A stretch of DNA of 64,000 bases from Eupeodes corollae (taxonomy: Eukaryota; Arthropoda; Insecta; Diptera; Syrphidae). Location: the NCBI RefSeq assembly GCF_945859685.1, contig NC_079147.1, forward strand, positions 230,574,765 to 230,638,764, in the 5' to 3' direction. The translations under genes were made by a program, and so were the position numbers. The number at the start of each line of letters is the position of its first letter. Position 1 is the stretch's first letter. This document shows, in pieces, positions 10,458-21,450 of this stretch. The notes beneath the pieces are model-generated. The model saw only the letters and a list, made by a program, of their open reading frames with translations. It did not search any database and was not told the origin of the DNA.

Positions 10458-11684
10458 CAGTTGCTCACAGCTTTTTTGATACGGTGTTTGTTTCCAAAAT
10501 AAAAAAAGTATATCCCTTAAGCTGAAATATATAGTATGTAGGTCCAAAATTTAAATTTAGTTGTGCAGACCCATGTTCAGAGATCAATTTGTAATTTTTA
10601 AATTCCCAAATTAACGTCTATATTCTTCATACTAAGAGGAAAACGCAATTTTGACCAAAAAAATATCTCACAGCTTATTTGATACAGAGGCTAGGTTATA
10701 ACAAGATCAAATTTTCATAATTAAAAGTATAATTTTTTAAGCCAAAATAACAAACCAAGTCTTTGTTTCAAAATGGGGCGTTGCAAAACAATTGAAGTTC
10801 GCGAATTAGTAATTCACCACAATAAAAATAGACGGTCTATTCGCCAAATTGAAAAATGTGTAGGTTTGAGTGCCTCAACAGTGCAGCATTTAATAAAGAG
10901 ATTAATTCATGAAAACCGTATTAATAAAACAAAGAAAGAAACGCATCGAACAAAATTTTCAACTCGTCTAATAAAAGATAAATTGTAAACAAAAAACAAT
11001 CCAAAGTTATCAGCCCCTAAAACTGCTAATGAGATACAACAAGAACTAGGGAAGCCTCTGATCAGTAAGAAAAATCAGAGAAGCCGCCTTGCTATTGCTA
11101 AAGATCATATTTTTAAGAACTCGGACTTCTTAGACATTGTGACTTTCGCAGACGAATCTCAATTTAACATTTTTGGGTCCGACAGGATGTCCTACGTCTG
11201 GCTAAAGCCAAGTAAGGAACTTAAAACGAGGAACCTGAAAGCTACTGTGAAGCAAGGTGGAGGAAGCGTGATGGAATGGGCTTGTATGTCTGCAGCAGGG
11301 GTTGGAACGGTGGACAAAAATATGTACCTAAAAATATTAAAACATTATTTGTTGTTGGGTATTCGTCAAAATTTCCGATCTTATTAAGATAATGAACCGA
11401 AGCATAAGTCAGGAATCGTGTAGACATGGCTCATCTGGGATTGTCCTCGCTGGATGACATCCCCAGCGCAGTCACCAGATATGAACGTGATAGAAAATTT
11501 TTGGGCTTTGTTGGACATTAATATACGAAGACATAACATTTCTAACAAAAATGGTCTGAAAAACTCCCTTCCGTCAGCTTGTTGATTCCATACCAAAAAG
11601 ATAACAAGCTCTTGAAAAGGGAAAAGGGTACCACACTAAGTTTTTTCTAAAACAAATGATCTTGTATCAAATAAGCTGACTCCC
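10458..11684 (+). mobile_element. Tc1-like DNA transposon, decayed
   Basis: Ends share an inverted core. The left end has CACAGCTTTTTTGATAC and the right end (reverse complement) GTCAGCTTATTTGATAC. A further direct copy lies at 10669 (CACAGCTTATTTGATAC), as in Tc1-like elements with repeated transposase-binding sites. TA occurs at both borders (10456-10457 and 11685-11686). The left border abuts the Helitron 5' end. The interior encodes a Tc1-type transposase in several broken frames. The outermost ~10 bp of the two TIRs differ, so the exact termini are less certain than the element itself. Confidence 0.75.
10773..11615 (+). pseudogene. Tc1-like transposase, broken
   Basis: A start at 10773 gives MGRCKTIEVRELVIHHNK. 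This is followed by a paired-like helix-turn-helix (SIRQIEKCVGLSASTVQHLI) and then a stop at 10986. The second piece (from 11139) holds VTFADESQFNIFGSD with the first catalytic Asp, then WLKPSKEL and GGGSVMEWACMSAAGVG. After a frameshift at about 11385 comes DNEPKHKSGIV (second Asp) and QSPDMNVIENFWALLD (third acidic residue, spaced as in a DD34E catalytic triad). A deletion removes part of the linker between 10986 and about 11040. No intact product is possible. Confidence 0.85.
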
Positions 11685-11686
11685 TA

Positions 11687-14285
11687 TGTTCACTTTTTGT
11701 CTTTGTAAGAATCGCATTAAAAGTTTGAAATTAATTCACAAATTATCAAATTTCGGGAGTTTTAATACTTTAAAACTTAATAATTAAGAAATATGTCGTT
11801 TTTATCTCCATTTTGATATGAATTGATTTTTTTAGAACGACGATGATATAATTTTTCCGAGTTCCATGAATTTGCAAAAATACTTGAGTTCAAAATATTT
11901 TTAAACCTAAGTTCAAAAGATAAATCCAGAATAATTATTAGTCATCGTTTTATATTGATTTAAGAACTTTTTTAAAACAATCAGCTGTAAAAATTTGTTA
12001 AAACCTTAAAGCTAAATTTTAAAAAGAAAACATTCCAATTTTTTGGAGAAACGTAGATTTAATATTACCTTTAATGCTTAAGCTATGACATTAGTACACC
12101 TCAGTTTGTTGGGGCACTAAATTTGACAGTTTCAACTATTTTAGCTTATATTCCATAGAAATGTCTTTGCATCCATTTTCTTTTTTTTTAAACTGTGTGT
12201 TTTGGAGACTCACAGCCTTATTATAAAAAATGTACTTTTAATTTTTGCGATTAAATAAACCGAAAAAAAGGATACTCACTCGATTCTCTTAATACAGAAG
12301 ATACATTTATCATCAAATCTCTAAAAATGCCTTACGAATTATGTACTAATCGACCAAAAACTTTGGCCTTTCAATCTAAAGTTGAACCCAAAAAAGGTTA
12401 AATATTAATTAATCCAGATATAATTCGAATAATAACACTTAAGTTTTCAGCATACTTTCTTTACGTGCCTAAAGGCTTTCATATTAAATAAAACACATCC
12501 AAAACCATCATCATCATCTACTATCTACAGAAATTCTAAACCCTAAAAACCCATCTTATACGTGTCATTAAATATATTTATACATCATTCTAAAGCAATG
12601 AACCGCCCTAGCTATCACTTTTAGTTCCATTCTCATTCTCATTATTCGAAGGACTCCTTGTCCTTCGACGAAACCATCGCCATCGTCGTCGACCGCTTTA
12701 AAAGAAAGTAAACCTATCATTGATAGACACTTGGGTTCAGATTTCAACTGCCCTTGCATATCCGATAGCAAAAACAAAAATTCGAACATTATGCCCGATG
12801 GGACTGGAAGTTCATTCAATTTTAGTGCCGAAAGTTAAATAAATGGCAACCACAAAATCGGTCACTTATTTTTGATGTCCCTCAAATGCCACGCCCGACC
12901 GCCAACAGCTCCATAATACCATTGCATTAGAAGTTTCGGGTTGGAAATTTAATTTGAAAACATTGAATTAAATTCATAAAATAAAAAGGCTGTCGCTCGA
13001 TAAATTTATAATAGCAAAATAGGTATTTATAAGGATGTATAGCAGTGTTACGAATATATATTTTATTCAGGACATTTTATCATTAATATTTCATTCATTT
13101 AATAAACACAAGACTTTTCCCAGAGTTAGATATTCGCACTCTACGAGTAAAATATTCTATTCAAAATATTTACATTACTTCGACTGTGATGCTCATATCC
13201 TTAGGCTCATTCATGACCTTCCGCAGCACCGGAAGGCTTAAGCTTACGCTGAACGCCTGAACACTGAAGTATGAAGCGCGCAATAAAATTAAATGGAATA
13301 CGAAATTAGCATCCACTCAACGTCTTCAAGTGGTACTGGAGTAATTGCACGTTCGTTCGATGTGTTTGCCACTAAACCTAAGCCCCAGTTCCATAACACC
13401 ACCCGCATATGCAGCAGCGCATACAGTCCTACCTAAATGCACATTAAATCCGCAATAGCACAGCAGTAGCCTTTCCATAAAGTTTAAATGTAGGGTTTGC
13501 CTTCGCATCGCAGTGCCAAGTGAGGTCGTTGAAAAAGCAAGCAGATAACCTACTCGCTCTATATGTATGATGTGGAACTGCTTGACGGAGTACTTGAATG
13601 ATAATGGAAGCACAGTGCAAGTTAAAGGATCAGGATTGAGGTTTGAGGACGAGAAGATGACTGACTAACTGACTGACACAAATACTTGTCACATCTTGAA
13701 TTTGTTGTTGCGGGTGTCTCCACATGAACATATGGGATGAAGGATGATGAGGAGATGCTTTTCTGTCTTTGCTGTGGTTACTTCGGAGAACTTAGATAAC
13801 AATAGACATCAATATGAAGTTTTCTTGATATGGTCTCTCTGAGAATATGTGGTAGAGTGGCTTATGGTTTCTGAGACTCAAAGGAGGCTATATATTTGGT
13901 TGGTTTAATGGCTTTAATGAGAGTAATTTATACTTTCGGCAGTAGATATGTATATTTTGTGAGTGCTCGTGTAAGGAGCAGCATATTTATAGACTTTCGA
14001 AGTATAAGACGTAATAATGTCGACGCCACTTATAATGATAGCAAAATTGGGTTGGAATCACATAGAAACGCACAATAAAAACATTTAATGAATGAAGAAG
14101 TGGGAGCATGGCTCCAAATTTAAAATTAAAGTTTAAATAATTAAGACAAATCTTTTGATTGGTTTAAGTTGAACAAAATGTGTTCACGTCAAAAATAATG
14201 AGATCTCAGTTAAACTGTTATGTCACGAATACTGGTAATTTTTTTACATCCTATTGATTAGATATTTTCGGTAAACGTTGATAAG
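11687..14285. other. Long stretch with no gene found
   Basis: The first part (to about 12480) is strongly AT-rich. The part from about 12480 to 14090 has more balanced composition and short CAT/CGT runs, and looks like unique sequence. Minus-strand frames at 12568-12819 and 13326-13613 lack recognisable motifs, so I do not call them. Regulatory sequence is possible but not demonstrable here. Confidence 0.45.
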
Positions 14286-14299
14286 TAAAATGCCGGTTT

Positions 14300-15465
14300 T
14301 ATAGTAGAGCGTTCTACACAAACTTCTTAGAAGGAAGAAAAGAGAACATGAGAAACGTGCGGTCGAAGATATTGAGAGGTTCAAAAGCAAAATGAAGTTC
14401 GGAAGTTTCATGAGCATTGTCATATCTTAGCTGGAGTCTAAAAAAGCCACTGGAGCAGATGGCTTCAATGCCGAGCTCTGGAGAAATTTGGTTAGAAGCA
14501 TGCACCAACTTATCTCTAAGTTATGGTCGGGAGAAAACATGCCCAATGAATGGAACCTCAGTATTGTTTGCCCAATTCTGAAAAAGGAGACCCTCTAAAC
14601 TGCACCAATTATAGAGAAATCAGTCTACTTAATATCGCTGACAGCATCTACAGGGACGAGCTGTACTAGAGCCATTCTAGTTTTGGCATCCCTGCAAAAC
14701 TCGTCCGTTTGTGCAGGATAACTATGGAGAATTCACGCTGCTTCATAAAGATTGGAAACAACTTAATAGAACCTTTCGATGTCAAAAAATTCTTTAGACA
14801 AGGTGATGCCCTGTCTCCTTAACATCGTACTTGAAACAATAATTCAGAGCTCCCAGATCAACACTAGAAGCACTATCTTTCAAAAGTCTGTCTAATTACT
14901 AGGATATGCTGATGAAATTGATATAATCGGAAGAACTCAGCGTGATGTCAATGGTGCTTTTGTGAGTATTGAGGCAGTGATTATGCAAAACAAAGTACAT
15001 GCTGTCATCAAGAAAGGACCTACAACACCGAGTCTCGGTGAAAACGTTGCAATTGACAGGCGCAACTTGGTCTACCTAGGCTCCGCTATGAACGCAGAAA
15101 ACAACACCAGCGCTGAGATCAAACGAGGAATAACTCTTCACAATCGCTGTGTCTTTGGGCTAAGCAACCAATTGAGTAGCATAGCCCTCTCTCGAGTGTA
15201 GCTAAATAAGACCATCATAATCCCCGTCCTGCTATACGGCACAGAAGCATGGACTATGAAAGAAGTGGATGATAGCAACTTGGGTCGTTTCGAGAGAAAA
15301 GTTCTTCACGTCCCGTATGCATAGAAGGCGAGTGGAGAAGAAGATGGAACGACGAGCTGTAGGGGCTCTACAGCGACGTAGACTTAGAACCGACCTATGT
15401 AGATGAAGAAGTTTGTTGGGTGAGGCCCTCACACAGGACTGTACTACCTGTGTAAGTAGGTAAGT
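14300..15465 (+). pseudogene. RTE-like LINE fragment with conserved 3' end
   Basis: Frameshifted plus-strand pieces of a non-LTR reverse transcriptase are in the right order. They are KEHEKRAVEDIERF (14336), KKATGADGFNAELW (14443), the YREISLLNIA block (14610), the QGDALS block (14800), GYADEIDIIGRTQRDV (14903), IKRGITLHNRCVFGLSNQLS (15120) and PVLLYGTEAWTM (15225). The catalytic YADD box is changed to YADE and stops are frequent, so it is inactive. The 3' end (15410-15465) is 'gtttgttgggt', 'ggccc', 'cacaggactgta' and then AAGT-type short tandem repeats. The same end is on the minus-strand copy at 37735-38868. A simple-repeat 3' tail instead of poly(A) supports the RTE-like assignment. Confidence 0.75.
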
Positions 15466-15699
15466 TTTACAAGTTGTTTCAAAAAACGATAATTTCAAAA
15501 CTGTTTTGCTAAGAGTTTTAACGACAGTTTCTTTTTGAAAATAGACAATATAGTGTAATATTTCGCAATGAAGGTCCATTTATTGTGAATTCATTATGAT
15601 GTGTGAATTCTAAGTTGGAACAGAAATGAACACATAAATCTTTAAAAGTGAAGACGAAACAGAGTTTTTGCTGCGAAACATAATAATCAAAAACACTTC

Positions 15700-17260
15700 C
15701 GATTGGTTTTTTGAGTAAAAGATATCGTCTGGCACTAAAAAGGGTTGAGAAAAAGACTATTTTTCCTACACCAAAATTTAAAACTATTAATGTCGGCTAG
15801 TAAAGTGAGTGGACTTTAATATTCTTAAAATCTTCATGTCATCAGCAAAAATGAGAACTTTAGTGAAGAAATGACTTTACGTCATCGTTAATAGAAAGGC
15901 TCAACAAAAAAAGCAAAAATGGCTACGCTGGGGAACACTAGATTGAGGAACAAAAGGTTCTGAATAAAATTTCTAAATTGTACCTCATGAGATCTGTTCT
16001 CAAGGTAAGATTTGATCTAGGCCAAGAAAAATGATGAAAAACCAATAGTTTTAAGTTTAAATAAAATAATTTCGTTTCTAATCTGGTCAAAAGCCTTAGA
16101 AAAGTCAGTCACAGTCACGTTCATAACCATAGATGTTGAACTAAAGCATTTCTAGAATTTTGTAATACTATCACGGAATATCATCGGAACCTGCTGAGCA
16201 GCCATCATTAAGCTAGTTTGAGGAAAGGAGTGAAGATTATGAAAATATTCTTCAACTACTTTAGAGGTAAGGTTTCCATGTCTAAACTCTTTTGTTGCAG
16301 TGAGCTCAGCTCTCTCTTGTGTCAAGGACGGCTAAAGTTTGTATTTCTCGATTTCTTTGATGGTAGATTTTTTTGAAACAATTATTAAGGATTAAAACTG
16401 CTGCGTCAATATTAGAAAATTTTAATACATCGATAATCCCAGAAATGGATAAATTTTTAAACAATGACTGGAAATTAGCTCTTTTGAAATTACAATTATA
16501 AAACAATCAAAGGAACTACTGTGTTCAGTAAGGTGATAAATTAAGTCAAGAAAAATGTCCAAAGGAGGTTGATATACATATTTGTAATTCTTGATCGAGA
16601 TTCTAGAATAAGGGTACTAATAGCGTCAGAAGGAAATACTAAATCGAGTCAGTAAGTCAGTAAGAAGGATTTTATCGAGAAAAGAAAGTTCCAATTGTGA
16701 AGTAGAGAGAGAGGGAATTCAAGGCAGGATTCATCTTCAAATATAATACAGTCAATGTGTGGTAAACTAAAATCAACTAAAAGTAAACTATTGGTGTCAG
16801 AGCAGGACAAATTGTTAGCCAGGTCTAATGCCAAGAAGAGTTTGCTATAAACATTTTTTTTGGAGGAATATAAACGTGTAGAATGCGCAAATAGTTGAGT
16901 ACTTTTATCTTTACACAGACCAGTTTAATTGATAGTCGAAATAGAAAATATATAGACGAAGAGATATGTGCATTTACAGCTATTAGAACAACTCCACCTC
17001 TATTCCTTGAATTACCAACATGATGATAATTTATGTAAACTTCGAACTCTTGACTGAAAATTTCTGTGACGGAAAAGCTTGAATTAAGCTTCTGTCAAAA
17101 CGAATACGTGCGTCGTTGTTTGGGAATAATTGATAGTTAAGAATGATGTCAGCAGTCTTGATGCTGAGGATATCAAACTTTTCAAAAGAAATAAGTCTGC
17201 ATCTTAGTGCCTACTTTAGCAATAAGAACGTCTTGTTTCAAATGTTAACAAATGTAAAAT
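15700..17260 (-). pseudogene. LINE fragment: endonuclease and N-terminal reverse transcriptase
   Basis: On the minus strand, starting near 17215, FDILSI then NYQLFPNND and FDRSLIQAFPSQ resemble the start of an apurinic endonuclease domain. The stretch at 16850-16670 includes LFLALDLANNLS and LLLVDFSLPHIDCIIFEDES, which has the GDFNLP-like catalytic Asp box. Near 16115 comes VTDFSKAFDQIRNEII, reverse transcriptase motif A, followed by IKSYLENRSHEVQF. The order endonuclease then reverse transcriptase fits a LINE with a single large ORF2. Frames are broken many times, and the rest of the RT and the 3' end are missing. The clade is uncertain (CR1- or I-related are options). Confidence 0.65.
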
Positions 17261-18871
17261 TATGAGTTTTACATTTAAGAAAATTCAAAATAATTCTGAT
17301 TCCATGTTTGAATCTTGCTCTTTTAGTATGAAATGTATGCTTTTTCTGATTTGGGAGTAGTTGTAGAATCGAAGGTAACTTTTACTGAGAGAATTGTTGT
17401 TAAAAAACAAGCAGACTTCTAATGGTGGATACTCTTGTTGCTAAAAGAACTACTTTTAACTGAGGGCTAGACAAGAAACATAATATGAATCGGAAATTAA
17501 GGCCTATTCCAAAAATCCCAATTCATCAACTGACCAAAGGACCATCCATGGAGGGTTCATATGAGCCATAAAGTTAATACAGTTAAGATGTATAAGCAAA
17601 GATTTTATTTAAAGATTTTTTTAGTAATTTAAGGACATTCACAATAAAGTGGTTTGCTGTCAAAAACAACTAAAATTTTTGTTTTCATGCAATTTAGAAT
17701 TTAGGAAAACATATAATTTAATGCTTTAAATTTGTTCATAAAATTTGTTTTTAAGAAAAGGGGCAAATATCTGTCCTGGACCCTACAGCCCAAACTATTT
17801 TGTCAATTAAAAAACAAGTTTTTCAGCCGATTAGCGTAATACGAAGAATAACAGCAGAACCCATACAAATTTGTTTGTTAGAAATCGAAAATTCGAACTT
17901 TTTCAAAAACCGATAGACTTTTTTAAAACTTTCTCCAAATTTGTTGTTCTTAATTTGGATTCTTTCTAAATAAAAAACTTATTTTGGTATTGCTCCAGAA
18001 GGCTGCTTCTCATCCTTATAAAACCGTTATTTTGTTTTCAAGTTTTCTCAAAATTTAATGGACCCATTTCAATAATCTTCTCTGCAAGCTCTTGTCGATG
18101 ATCAAATTGATCAAACAAAAATTATGTTATTCATAGTTTTTTCGAAAAATAAAATATGATTTAAATTTTTGAGATAAACATATTTTGCAGCTGCATTTCA
18201 AATCTTAAAATATATTTAATATTTTGCAACAGACATTTTGGAAGAAATAAGCAAGCTCTAGCGACCCAGTCGTGCATTATATTTTTTTCAAAATTAATTT
18301 TCTGTTGAATAGAACAACTTTTAAGATCTTAAAAAATTAAAGAAATCTACTTTTTGAAGTGTATTTGTTTTGTATGCTATAGAACTGACATTTTTTTTAG
18401 AAAAGTTATGTCCTTAAATTCAGGAACCAAACATTTTCTATCTACAATTTTTAAGTTTTGTTGACTCCTATGAGATCAAAATATTTTCTAGAATCAGTTC
18501 CAATCTACGAGTAAGCGAGTAAGACTAATAGTGATGCTAATAATAGTTCGAAAAAACTACGTCAAAAAAGCCAGAAAATTCTTAATATCAGATTCGTTCT
18601 TATTTTCTGGGTTTTAAAGTTTTGTACCGTTTTTCTCATTAATAGAAATAGAAACAATAAAGAATATATTAGTTTTGGAGACAAAAAAATCCGTTTCAAA
18701 ACAATTGTATTTTAAAACACGACGTATTTGGAAATCTGTTGGAATCTTGGAATGTTGTCATATGTAGTGAATCTTCCAAATTAAATAGTAAGACTTGCTG
18801 GACAACAGTGTTCTTAAATAATTTAATAACTAAAGTTATCACTTTAGCCCTTGAAGTGTATAAATTTAAGG
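17261..18871. other. AT-rich stretch with no gene found
   Basis: No motif or TIR was found. Parts near 17880-18480 have the low-complexity style of the nearby satellite element but do not share its diagnostic phrases, so they are left unassigned. Confidence 0.45.
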
Positions 18872-18875
18872 TTAA

Positions 18876-20354
18876 GAAAAGAGGCTGGGATGCGACCCAC
18901 ACTGATAACTTCCCATCCCGTCTGTCGATTTGTCTTGCTTAAAAGTTTGTCTATATGTACTCGTATCAATTTTAACCAAATTTGCGTACTATTTTTTGTA
19001 GATTTTATTTTTTTATGAAAAAAACGGTCTGTTGAATTTTTATATAAAAATTACTGAATATTGAAAACAATATTTTCTGTGAAATAAAATAAGTTTGAAG
19101 CCAATATTTTTAATTTTTGAAAAGCTATTTGAGCTGAAAGTAAATTTTTACCACGTTTTAGTATTGTTTTTTTAGAGTTTTATTTTTTGTAAAAAAACTG
19201 TCGATTTTAATTTTTTTTAAATTTTACCAAATGTTGAAAACAATATTTTTTATAAGATAAAATTAGTTTGAAGCCAATATTTAAAATTTTTGAAAAGATA
19301 TTTTAGTCGAAAATCATTTTTTACCAACTTTTGTTAATTTTTTTCGGTTTTAATTTTTTTGTACAAATTTTGAAAAAATCGAATTGACAGTTCAATTTTG
19401 AAAAAATCGAATTGACAGTTCAATTCGATTTTTTCAAAATTTTATTGAATGTTGACAACACGAATTTTTAAAAGATAAAAGTAAATTAAAGCCAATATCT
19501 CAGAGTGTTTAAAAGATATTTGAGTCGAAAATCATTTTTTACCAACTTTTATTAATTTTTTTTTCGGTTTTTATTTTTTTGTAAAAGAAACTGTCTATTC
19601 GATTTTTTTCAAAATTTTACTGAATATTAACAACAATAGTTTTTAAAAGATAAAAGTAAATTAAAGCCAATATCTCAGAGTTTTGAAAAGATATTTGAGT
19701 CGAAAATCAATTTTTACAAACTTTTATACTTTTTTTTTAGGTTTTTATTTTTTGTAAAAAAACTGTCAATAAGATTTTTCTCAAAATTTTATCAGATGTC
19801 AAAAACATTATTCGTCGGTGCACAAAATTGTTTTAGAGATGAAATCGTATTTCAGTCGTAAAATTTTGGAGGTTACAAATTTTTTTTTTTCAGTTTTTTT
19901 GATTTATAAAAAAAACCGTTATATTGATTTTTTTCAAAAAATATATTTGTTTTGTATCATGTTACAATATATTATATAAAATTTAATTCAAGTCTGTAGC
20001 GTTTTTGGTTCGTAAGATATTTAGGGTTAACCAAAATTTTCACCTTTTTTTTAAACTGCTTTGGTAAAAAAACCACCCACGCAATTTTCTTGAGAGCCCT
20101 TTCTGCATCTTTCTGCCTTATTATCTGTATAACAAAATTTATTTGAAGTCGATATCTCTTCTGGTTCTTGAGCTATGGACGACGAAAAAAACGTCGCGAA
20201 CGTACGGACGGACGTACGAACGTACGTACACACGCACGCACAGACATCTTTCTAAAAATCTTTTATATCGACTCTAGGGACCTTGAAACGTCTAGAAATG
20301 TCAAAATTTTCAATTTGACAAATCGGACCCATTACAATAACTTTCTATGGGAAT
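18876..20354 (-). mobile_element. TTAA-flanked satellite-bearing element, copy A (1479 bp)
   Basis: Copy A is flanked by TTAA (18872-18875 and 20355-20358). Written in the same sense as copy B (minus strand here), it starts TTCCCATAG-AAGTTATTG. It then has a GTAC/CGTA-rich microsatellite (about 20193-20245) and a non-repetitive block. Next come four to five AT-rich monomers of about 175 bp (starts near 19663, 19489, 19271 and 19096), each marked by 'gaagccaatat' followed by 'gtcgaaaatca'. It ends GGGATGGGAAGTTATCAGTG, GGGTCGCATCCC and GCCTCTTTT. The terminal block can fold through GGGATG/CATCCC. No transposase is encoded. The TTAA flanks point to piggyBac-like mobilisation. Helitron-related elements with internal satellites are the main alternative. 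Confidence 0.7.
19396..19439. repeat. Perfect 20-bp inverted repeat with 4-nt loop
   Basis: Bases 19396-19415 (ttttgaaaaaatcgaattga) are the exact reverse complement of 19420-19439, separated by CAGT. Just upstream, the same left arm plus 'cagttcaa' is present once more as a direct duplication. The hairpin sits inside a 175 bp monomer of copy A and accounts for the longer spacing (about 218 bp) between two monomers. It is absent from copy B. Confidence 0.9.
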
Positions 20355-20399
20355 TTAATAATTTGTGTATCTACATTTTTGTTAGTCTCCTTTACAGAT

Positions 20400-21450
20400 A
20401 CAATTCTGTAAAAATATGGTTCGGACAACCCACAAACTTTCACAAATGATGGACAAATTCTTTTCTGCTAAATTTGAAGCAAAGGTGTCCAAGTTGACCA
20501 ACACCTTAAATCTATGAGACGTTCTATCAAAACTTTCGAATAACCGAACACGCAGCAACTTCTTTCGTTTCAAAACAAACAAAGTAATTTTAATATGGAT
20601 ATGTATTTGTATATGTAAGGCATTTGTTGCGGCTGATATTCCGTTAAGTAAACTCAATGATCTCAGTTTGAGAACATTTTTGTTTGAATATACCAAAGAA
20701 ATCGTGCTAGATTCTTCAACACTGCGTAAAAACTACATTAATAAAATGTATATTTTACTAGCGGATAAAATAAAATCGGACTTAAAAGACGAATATGTAT
20801 GGATTTCAATTGATAAAACCACAGACATTCAAGGACTTTTTGTGGCCAATGTTTTTGCGGATGTGCTAAGCCAAAATATTTACGCAAAAAAAAAACAAAC
20901 CATTCCACCATTGACCAAATGTTTGACGAAACTGTCAATTATTTTGTCGTAAAAAGAAACAAAATACTTCTGTTTTTAACTGTTGCCGCTCCATACACGG
21001 TCAAGGCCGCTCGAGCGTTAAATATTTTGTATCCGAAATTGTTTTACGTAACGTGTTTAGCGCATGCATAACATAGAGAGGCTGAACAGATAAGAAGTAA
21101 TTTTAAAAATGTAGATCTTTTAATCTCGAGTGAAAAAAATTATTTTTTAAAAGCACCATCTCTCGTTGAGCATTTCAATACACTTACTAAGCCAAGAACT
21201 ATAAAGAATTTGAAGATGTATTCCATGGGCTTGATGGGCGGATGCCGTTGCCATTAAAATACAAAAGATAAATTAAATAAACCTTCTTTAAAGAGTGAAA
21301 TTATTTTCATAAATTCGAACTATACTTTCTTGTGCGTCGTAATTGTGGATCCTATTGAAACTGTTGTTTCTAAGATTGTTGCAGTTCAGTGGTCTTTTGG
21401 TGCAGCGATTAAAGAATAACTGCATAATTTTTTTAAGAAAAATGTGTCCC
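20400..21450 (+). pseudogene. hAT-like transposase relic (CGGBP1-like group)
   Basis: The relic starts right after copy A. Blocks in order are MMDKFFSAKFEAKVSKL (20441), KAFVAADIPLSKLNDLSLR (20618), DSSTLRKNYINKMY (20711), DEYVWISIDKTTDIQG (20789), then AAPYTVKAARALNILYPKLF (20988), VTCLAHA followed by a stop, and FLKAPSLVEHFNTL (21147). The order and wording match the CGGBP1-like hAT transposase family common in insects. The usual SIDETTD is SIDKTTD here, and frameshifts and stops are present. A second relic of the same group lies at 62110-62900. The region after about 21260 is only weakly recognisable. Confidence 0.75.

Noticed and set aside
12568..12819. An 83-codon minus-strand frame with a DDDGDGFVEG stretch resembling an EF-hand loop
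   Set aside because: The acidic run comes from a simple CATCGTCGTCGA-type repeat, and there is no EF-hand helix pattern around it.
13326..13613. A 95-codon minus-strand frame in less AT-rich sequence
   Set aside because: No recognisable domain, no splice-site framing and irregular composition.
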